DNA of 64,000 nucleotides from Meira nashicola (lineage: Eukaryota; Basidiomycota; Exobasidiomycetes; Exobasidiales; Brachybasidiaceae): NCBI GenBank assembly GCA_001600355.1, contig BCJU01000002.1, positions 2,790,001 to 2,854,000 on the forward strand, given 5' to 3'. The first letter of the stretch is position 1. Each line of letters begins with the position of its first letter. This document shows, in pieces, positions 58,041 to 64,000 of this stretch. The notes under the pieces are model-generated. The model made no database searches and was not told the origin of the DNA. It was given only the letters and a program-made list of their open reading frames with translations. The position numbers and the translations under genes are program-made.

Positions 58041-59306
58041 AGAGAATGCGAACACGATAGATTAGGATTCGACAAATACTGTATTTATAAATATGCGAGG
58101 AAATGAATCAATTTCTCCTAGCGGCTTCTTTTTGAGGAGCTCGTGTGTGATTTTTCTTAAGTTTTCCCCCTTCCCTTTTACGACCCATTAATCACCCTTC
58201 GATGCCAAATACCAGCATCGTCGCGGTTTCATGCCGGGTCAAGATTGATGATTATTCATTGCATCGCTTCACTTTACTCTTTTGTCTTTCCCATCATAAT
58301 CTCTCCTTTCGCGAGTGAGATTATGGTGATGGCAATAAGGGTCATTCGCGCATCGCACACATCTTTCAGTGATAATTTTGTATGTGTAAATGATTAACTT
58401 ATACTGTACATGCAATTCTATTACCTTGCTTAATCTTGATTTGTGTACATTCAGAAAATCTTTATTAACAAGTGAGTACGGTAAAATCTAGATATGCGTG
58501 GAAAACAATCAGACAGAGAGAAAACTGATCGATTGATAATGATCATAAGAGAAAAAGATACATAGTCATAATTGTCATATATAAGTCATATTAGAAAAGA
58601 CGGAAGAGGCTGAAGATTTGGTCTGAGTAAGAAATTGACAACGGCTGCCAGCATAAGTATGAATGATTAAGAATGAATGACGTGCTGAATGTAAACACGT
58701 GACTAAAAAGTTGCTTAGTCACACAAGTCCCACCAACTCTCACTCTATCTGCTTCACCTTTTTACGCCCAAAAACGCCAACCTGCATACAGCCTTCTCGG
58801 GACCCGTTCTGAGCAAAAATATAAAAAAAAAAGTACGGCGCCGGAGCTTACAAAGAATTTCTTTTTAGTGTAGACTTGAAAAGCTCTAAAAAAAGTCAAA
58901 GTGCCGAGTACCGTACATACACGGTGCAGACGTGCAGTGCAGTGCAGTAAATCCCCTGTAGGAAAGCCGCGCTAATGTTTAATGTTTGCCATTCGCGGCT
59001 TAACGCATAAGAATGACCAAAAAAAAACACACAAATCAAAGCTTTAATCGCTGCACCGATGCAGTGCACATCTTTTTGTCCCCGCAAGCAAGCCCTTCTC
59101 AAGATTTGAAGACGGGGATTCAAGTAGAATCCTCATGAATCTCCTTTCTCCTCTTTTTAAGCCATCATCCTCTCCATCGTAACGTATACCAAACGGGAAG
59201 ATTAGGTATTTGCCGAATCAACTCCCTTGCTGGCAAGGTCGAGATCAGAGATTTTCCCAAAAAAAATAATAAATAAGTCAAAACAATCATTTTACAACAA
59301 CATTCT
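58041..59306. other. Long intergenic region, histidine phosphatase / flavoprotein
   Basis: These 1266 bp have no open frame I support. They hold a 9-bp hairpin (CATAATCTC/GAGATTATG, 58295-58325, with outer CCATC/GATGG pairs), a short GTGCA tandem (58932-58946), and a pyrimidine/AT-rich leader before 59307. Confidence 0.35.
58295..58325. repeat. Inverted repeat, 9-bp stem
   Basis: CATAATCTC (58295-58303) and GAGATTATG (58317-58325) flank a 13-nt spacer. Outer CCATC/GATGG can pair with a bulge. It could act as a transcript terminator or stabilising stem for the phosphatase gene 250 bp upstream, or be incidental. Confidence 0.4.
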
Positions 59307-61061
59307 ATGATGGCAATGGGAAATATAAGGTTGTGGCAATCATGGTCTCTCACTCTGTTCGCAATCATATCACTATCAACACTTTGCATAAATTCAACCA
59401 ATGCAAGACCTTTTGATTCACGTTCTGCATCGTTAGATGAGAGATACGGAATCAATAACGAACTATCATCGTGTTTGACAAACAAAAAGGTGGATTTTGT
59501 TGATGCATTAAGGAACGATAGTCATATTTATTATGAAGCTTCACAAGGTGATAATATGCGATTTCATTGGCATCCAGTTGCAATCATATTTCCTACAAAT
59601 ACTCAACAAGTAAGTGAAGCAGTAAAATGTGCTTCAAAGAGTGGAAATATTCAAACCGTTGCCCGTAGTGGCGGTCATGCATTCACTGGTTATTCATCAG
59701 GCGGTCAAGATGGTGCAATGATTGTCGATTTTCGTCAAATGAGCAAAATTCAACCTGATAGCAAAAATGCATTGGTACACATTCAGCCGGCAGCACGTTT
59801 GGGTGATGTTGCAAAAGATTTATGGGCTGATGATCAAATGGCAATGCCACATGGTACTTGTCCGACAGTAGGCGTTGGCGGTCATTCCCTTTGCGGCGGT
59901 GTGGGACCAACGAGTAGATTTTGGGGTATGGCAACAGATAATATAGTAGAAATGGAAGTCGTCTTAGCTGATGGAAATATCATTCATGTCTCACAACATG
60001 AAAATCCTGACTTATTCTGGGCCATGCGTGGCGCTGGAGTATATTTTGGCCTAGTCACCAAATTCACCTTTTCAACCTATAAGATTAATTATCAAACAAC
60101 ATATCTAAGGTACAAATGGACAGATTCACTCAAAACACCTGACGATGCTGCTAAGCTAATGCATGCAATTCAAGAATTCGGCAAACATCCTGATCTGCCT
60201 AGTTCGATAGGCTTCCATGTACAAGTTTCTCCTTATCAATCGGCGAGAGGATCGGAAGCAATGATTTCGTTGCAAATTAGAGGAATGTATCTCGGTCCTA
60301 AAGATGCTTATCTTCGAGATGTTGCGCCAAAATTGTACGAGCAAGTAGACAAAGTTGGCCTTCCGACCAAAGGTGATAATTCAAACGAAGATGAGATGAG
60401 CTACCTTGATTTGATGAAAGAATGGGATGATTTTGGCTCTCCGACTGACAAATTGAACACGCAAACGGAACGTAAACGACGAAACAGCTTCGTTGCTCGA
60501 ACATCTTTGGGTATGTCACAAAAAGGATTCACGAATGAAGGATTTAGAACAATCTTGAACGAGGTATGGCAAAGGCAGGTTGATGAAAAGATGGGAACTT
60601 ACAAAGCACATTCTACGACTGATAAAGATTTTTGGGTTTGGAATATTTACTTCGAACTTTTTGGTGGCGTTCATAATCGAATGAGAGATAGCGAAATTCT
60701 TGCTAAAAGTTCATTCTCGCATCGGGATGCTCTTTGGCTAATGCAAACTAGCGTCGGTGGATTTGAAACGAAACCTTTGGTGCACGAAGCATATGCAATG
60801 GTACATAAGATTGATTCAGCCATTCATAAAGCATTACAAGATGACAAACTCGAAAGGATGGGTTATAGCTGTTATGCTGATTCTACTTTACAAGATTGGA
60901 AGCATCTCTATTACGGCAAATCTATAGATAAATTGACGGATTTGAAGCGTAAATATGATTCTAAAAATTTGTTCCGAAATCCACAATCCTTGATCGAGAC
61001 ACCGCGAGAATTAGTCACTGGGTTAAAACAATGGATTTTATCGCCACATCCGCTACCTTGA
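59307..61061 (+). CDS. Secreted BBE-like FAD oxidoreductase (glucooligosaccharide-oxidase type)
   Basis: A 584-residue secreted flavoprotein. Residues 1-35 contain a signal peptide (LWQSWSLTLFAIISLSTLC, cut near Ala-Arg-Pro). The FAD_binding_4 domain starts at about 90. VARSGGHAF contains His124 and MPHGTCPTVGVGG contains Cys185. These are the two residues used for bicovalent FAD linkage in glucooligosaccharide oxidases and berberine bridge enzymes. The C-terminal BBE motif is YYGKSIDKLTDLKRKYDSKNLFRNPQSL at about 545-572. Expected chemistry is oxidation of a sugar or alkaloid-like alcohol with O2 to give H2O2. The substrate is unknown. ATG at 59307 (two ATGs in a row). Confidence 0.93.
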   Translation: MMAMGNIRLWQSWSLTLFAIISLSTLCINSTNARPFDSRSASLDERYGINNELSSCLTNKKVDFVDALRNDSHIYYEASQGDNMRFHWHPVAIIFPTNTQQVSEAVKCASKSGNIQTVARSGGHAFTGYSSGGQDGAMIVDFRQMSKIQPDSKNALVHIQPAARLGDVAKDLWADDQMAMPHGTCPTVGVGGHSLCGGVGPTSRFWGMATDNIVEMEVVLADGNIIHVSQHENPDLFWAMRGAGVYFGLVTKFTFSTYKINYQTTYLRYKWTDSLKTPDDAAKLMHAIQEFGKHPDLPSSIGFHVQVSPYQSARGSEAMISLQIRGMYLGPKDAYLRDVAPKLYEQVDKVGLPTKGDNSNEDEMSYLDLMKEWDDFGSPTDKLNTQTERKRRNSFVARTSLGMSQKGFTNEGFRTILNEVWQRQVDEKMGTYKAHSTTDKDFWVWNIYFELFGGVHNRMRDSEILAKSSFSHRDALWLMQTSVGGFETKPLVHEAYAMVHKIDSAIHKALQDDKLERMGYSCYADSTLQDWKHLYYGKSIDKLTDLKRKYDSKNLFRNPQSLIETPRELVTGLKQWILSPHPLP

Positions 61062-61180
61062 ACGCAATTTTCTCTTTTTTTTTCTGACGAGAAAGATTTA
61101 CTGTATTATTATCAACTCATTTCTTTAATTTTATATGCAATTGAAAAATATGACAAAATTGATGTACAAAACCACTTTTA

Positions 61181-63391
61181 TTAGTAACTTCTTCCAAACA
61201 TGGTCCATCTCTTTGCCGCTTCTCCGCATTGAGGACACTTCTTTCCAGCAATGTCTGGATATTGTTTTTGATCGAATGGAATACAAAGAGATTTTGCACC
61301 CATCGAAGGAGCACGTTCATCTTGAGGTTCATCATTCGTTGCAACGCGTGCACTTCGATCTTTGATAGCATCTTCGCATGCTTCCACTTCACACCAAGGG
61401 ATGATAACGTGATTTTTGCCGTTCAAAGTTGGAGTGAAATCTGACCATTCAGTCACAACTTTACGATGAGAACGATAAGTATCATCAGCACGTTTGAACA
61501 TATCATCATGAATTGTGTCTAACAATTTCTGTAAAGAATCCGCCAAGCCAGAAGCTGGAACGTTTGCCTTTACACTTGTATCACGACGAACGGCAACCAC
61601 TTGATTCTTTTCTAAGTCTTTTGGACCAATTTCAACTCGAATTGGTACTCCACGTAATTCCCAATCGTTAAATTTGTATCCTGGATTATAATTATCGCGC
61701 AAGTCTGCTTTGGCACGAATACCTGCTTTTTGCAATGTATTTGCTGTTTCTTGACATGTATCAAGAATCATATCTCGTTCTTTGGGTGTAGTTTTGACAG
61801 TGATTCCGCATGGAATGATGACCACTTGAATTTGAGAAACACGAGGTGGCATAACTAAACCCTTGTCATCACCATGTACCATAACCATCACACCGATCGT
61901 ACGTGTGCTTAAACCCCAACTGTTTTGCCAAACGTGTAGACGACCTTCTGGTTTTCCGCGTTTCTCTTCCGTTGCTTCAGGATCTTCTACAGTGATATTG
62001 AACATTTTGCTGAAATTCTGACCCAAACAATGAGAAGTACCTCCTTGAATACCTCGACCTGTTGTTGGAACGAAACCTTCAACTGTTGTTGTGTAATATC
62101 CACCAGCAAACTTTTCCTTTTCCGATTTAACACCAGGCACAACAGGTACAGCGAGAAGTTGTTCATAAACTGCTTTATAGAGATCTAAGATTTGAAGAAC
62201 TTCTTTTGCAGCGCCATCTAATGTTAAATGAGCTGTATGTCCTTCTTGCCACAAGAATTCACGTGTTCGTAAGAATGGTTGAGGATGCTTGAATTCCCAC
62301 CGAACGACGCTGTTCCATTGATTGAGCTTTAGCGGTAAATCACGATGACTTCTGATCCATTTGGCGTAATAAGGGTACATGACTGTTTCGGATGTTGGGC
62401 GAATTGCAACTGGTTTTTCCAAATCACTTTGACCGGCTCTGGTAACCCAAGCTACTTCAGGAGCAAATCCTTCGATATGATCCTTTTCGCGTTCCAAAAC
62501 ATCAGAAGATACAAACATTGGGAAATAACAATTTTCCACTCCTAGCTTCTTAATCTCTGCATCGAAGAATGTTTGAATCGATTGCCAAACGGTATAACTC
62601 CATGGTTTAAGAATATAACAACCGCTCACATCGTAGTATTCCAACATATCACCCTTTTTCAATACTTGTTGATACCAATCAGAAAAGTCACCATCCTTAC
62701 GAACAGTGATACCGATCAATTCAGCTTCAGGAATACGTGCTGCTTCTGCTTGTCTAGCTCTGGCCGCTGCTGCTGCTTCATTATTTGCACTTGAGGCAGG
62801 CGTAGCTCGTGCTAGAGCTGGTGCTGCCGCTCCACCCAACTTGGAGAAGTCTATTACCTTTAATGCAACGCCCGTACTTTGCAAATATTTCTGTACGTCT
62901 TGACCTGTCAAAAAGATTGTTTTGTCTGAAGAAGCAGCATGTAGAGCGAATGAATCGGACGAAGAAGCTAAAGATTCATCCAAAACTACCAGTATTGGAT
63001 GTGAACCTTCTTCTGCGTTTGCTGTAGAGACTGATAAAGGTGAAATGTCATCTTTTGTTGCCCCAAGGAATTCAGTCATTAAATCTGCCGTTGCTAATCG
63101 CATGTCTTTTTGATTAATCTCTTTTCCCAAAGCTCCTGTATTTGTCTCTGTTTCAGCTTTTGCAACGATCAATACTGGGTAAGGTTTAGCTGTTTTTGTT
63201 TTGGGCTTGAAGAGTAATGTTTTGGTGGCATTATTATTGGATGAAGTTGCACTATCATTGCTACTACTCAATGCTTCTTTCCATGATTCGGGGGAGGTTG
63301 AAGCTGCATGTGAGATCACATTTGCAGCATTGATCGAAAGTGATTTTAATGAAGATAAAATGCTGTCAAGAGTGGCTGACTGGACCGACAT
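61181..63391 (-). CDS. Prolyl-tRNA synthetase, cytosolic, with N-terminal YbaK-like domain
   Basis: A 736-residue class II synthetase of the eukaryotic/archaeal type. The start is the ATG at 63391; the frame begins three codons earlier with GTG. Residues 1-200 form a YbaK/ProX-like editing-type domain, as in yeast ProRS ([26 protein letters not shown]). A linker rich in Ala follows. The catalytic core runs from about 220: [59 protein letters not shown] (motif 2 region) and [10 protein letters not shown]. The anticodon-binding domain and the C-terminal zinc-like part end in [20 protein letters not shown]; a terminal Tyr is typical for this type. An organelle form should be encoded elsewhere. 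Confidence 0.95.
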   Translation of the reverse strand: MSVQSATLDSILSSLKSLSINAANVISHAASTSPESWKEALSSSNDSATSSNNNATKTLLFKPKTKTAKPYPVLIVAKAETETNTGALGKEINQKDMRLATADLMTEFLGATKDDISPLSVSTANAEEGSHPILVVLDESLASSSDSFALHAASSDKTIFLTGQDVQKYLQSTGVALKVIDFSKLGGAAAPALARATPASSANNEAAAAARARQAEAARIPEAELIGITVRKDGDFSDWYQQVLKKGDMLEYYDVSGCYILKPWSYTVWQSIQTFFDAEIKKLGVENCYFPMFVSSDVLEREKDHIEGFAPEVAWVTRAGQSDLEKPVAIRPTSETVMYPYYAKWIRSHRDLPLKLNQWNSVVRWEFKHPQPFLRTREFLWQEGHTAHLTLDGAAKEVLQILDLYKAVYEQLLAVPVVPGVKSEKEKFAGGYYTTTVEGFVPTTGRGIQGGTSHCLGQNFSKMFNITVEDPEATEEKRGKPEGRLHVWQNSWGLSTRTIGVMVMVHGDDKGLVMPPRVSQIQVVIIPCGITVKTTPKERDMILDTCQETANTLQKAGIRAKADLRDNYNPGYKFNDWELRGVPIRVEIGPKDLEKNQVVAVRRDTSVKANVPASGLADSLQKLLDTIHDDMFKRADDTYRSHRKVVTEWSDFTPTLNGKNHVIIPWCEVEACEDAIKDRSARVATNDEPQDERAPSMGAKSLCIPFDQKQYPDIAGKKCPQCGEAAKRWTMFGRSY

Positions 63392-63656
63392 TTTTAGCAC
63401 ACGAACGTATGCGACAATGAAGAGGAAGATGGAGAAATGAGATCAAGTGTGTCGCGCGGCATGTTCTCTAAGCTTTCAAGAAGAAGGCAAATCTACATAC
63501 CTTAAATTTCCGTTTGGGCCAAGGTCGGTTAGCCGCAATAAAAATGGCAAAAAATTAGAGTCATAAAAAGGGAGATTAGCGTATGTATATCAAACGCGTC
63601 CTTTTGATTTAATGAGAGGGAGAAAGAGGTGAATTTGTACGCATTTGAACTTCAAT

Positions 63657-63661
63657 AAAAA
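63657..63661 (-). terminator. Pol III terminator of tRNA-Leu
   Basis: A run of five Ts on the minus strand lies 6 nt after the tRNA 3' end. RNA polymerase III stops at such runs. Confidence 0.75.
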
Positions 63662-63667
63662 CTTATT

Positions 63668-63773
63668 TGGAAAGAGAGGGGTTCGAACCCTCGCTCCGAA
63701 GAAATGCCAAACCAAATAAAAGTGATAAATTGTTCACCTGAAGACACCGCCTTAACCACTCGGCCATCTTTCC
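63668..63773 (-). tRNA. tRNA-Leu (anticodon CAG), intron-containing
   Basis: This is a class II tRNA on the minus strand. The acceptor stem GGAAAGA (63773-63767) pairs with TCTTTCC, followed by A73. The D-arm is GCC-GAGTGGTTAA-GGC. The anticodon stem GTGTC/GGCAT uses wobble pairs around the loop TTCAGG...T with anticodon CAG at 63740-63738 after T33. The intron is about 27 nt (63736-63710) after G37. The variable arm is TTCTTCGGAGC. The T-arm is GAGGG-TTCGAAC-CCCTC. The anticodon and the TTCAGGT loop match known Leu(CAG) tRNAs; tRNA-Ser shares the long variable arm but has different anticodons. Confidence 0.9.
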
Positions 63774-64000
63774 GTCTAAACAGAGAGGAGAGGTCGAGAG
63801 ATTGTATATAATCCAATACACCTAAAATTGTTACAAAAATTGATTGGTTGAGAAATGAAGAACAAGATATAAAAGAATATAATGAAGAAAATGTACAAAT
63901 AATTATATACAAAAAGGTTGATGAGTAACAAGCAATCAAGAAAATCACCTCTAGGGTTATTTTTGCTTGATTATTCGGTTGAGAATGTACAACATAGCTG
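63774..64000. other. Right edge, upstream of the tRNA
   Basis: These 227 bp are AT-rich with no recognisable gene. A neighbouring gene may start beyond the edge. Confidence 0.3.

Noticed and set aside
58932..58946. GTGCA tandem repeat
   Set aside because: Three short copies only; too small to interpret.
1..64000. Genome-wide enrichment of ACGCGT
   Set aside because: About ten copies were noticed, which is near chance for this base composition; only the promoter pairs are reported.
1..64000. Transposons, CRISPR arrays, viral insertions or a secondary-metabolite cluster
   Set aside because: No transposase, reverse transcriptase, repeat-spacer array, capsid gene or PKS/NRPS was seen. The RdRP is of the cellular RNAi type, not viral.

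Overview
This is fungal nuclear DNA: a gene-dense, fairly AT-rich stretch with about 31 protein genes on both strands, one tRNA gene, few introns (those seen are short, about 30 to 140 bp) and small intergenic gaps. Fungal markers are a Zn2Cys6 transcription factor, Vps74, a PEBP-type mitochondrial ribosomal protein (mL38/MRPL35), Trm9, TFIIIC Sfc1/Tfc1, a class II HDAC with an Arb2 domain and a cellular RNA-dependent RNA polymerase. The architectures and gene compactness look most like a yeast-like basidiomycete (perhaps Ustilaginomycotina), but that placement is an inference. The RdRP suggests an RNAi-competent species. The tRNA-Leu(CAG) implies that CUG is read as leucine.

Layout. 1-5.3 kb: 3' part of APC10/DOC1, V-ATPase subunit G (four exons, the first only ATG), and a KAT6/MOZ-like MYST acetyltransferase with a double PHD finger. 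6.8-12.5 kb: an orphan seven-helix membrane protein, a Ser/Arg-rich putative secreted protein and an MFS sugar transporter. 12.5-25 kb: TFIIIC subunit, HDA1/Clr3-type deacetylase, a coiled-coil protein, RdRP, mL38 and Vps74. 25-34 kb: SMC1 cohesin and a meiotic MER3/HFM1 helicase; an intron joins two open frames into one gene here. 34-43 kb: tandem-BTB/CAP-Gly protein, Trm9, DNA primase small subunit and a vacuolar amino-acid transporter. 43-52 kb: a small two-exon stress-type gene, a Zn2Cys6 regulator, PheRS beta, branchpoint-bridging protein and a Rab4/Ypt4 GTPase. 52-64 kb: an unknown single-pass protein, mitochondrial ribosome recycling factor, a WRN-like exonuclease, a histidine acid phosphatase, a secreted BBE-like flavoprotein, cytosolic ProRS and an intron-containing tRNA-Leu(CAG).

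Most genes are independent housekeeping loci. Loose themes are chromatin and silencing (MYST HAT, HDAC, RdRP), chromosome replication and meiosis (SMC1, HFM1, primase, WRN-like exonuclease, APC10), translation (PheRS, ProRS, Trm9, mL38, RRF, tRNA-Leu) and splicing (BBP). I saw no transposon, CRISPR array, prophage or biosynthetic cluster. The best leads are the HFM1 C-terminal tail with a duplicated basic module, the BBP C-terminus with two PSI/FUBP-like W-x-x-Y-Y motifs, the BTB-BTB-CAP-Gly protein, the orphan seven-helix protein, and the WRN exonuclease-HTH protein with a possible mitochondrial leader.
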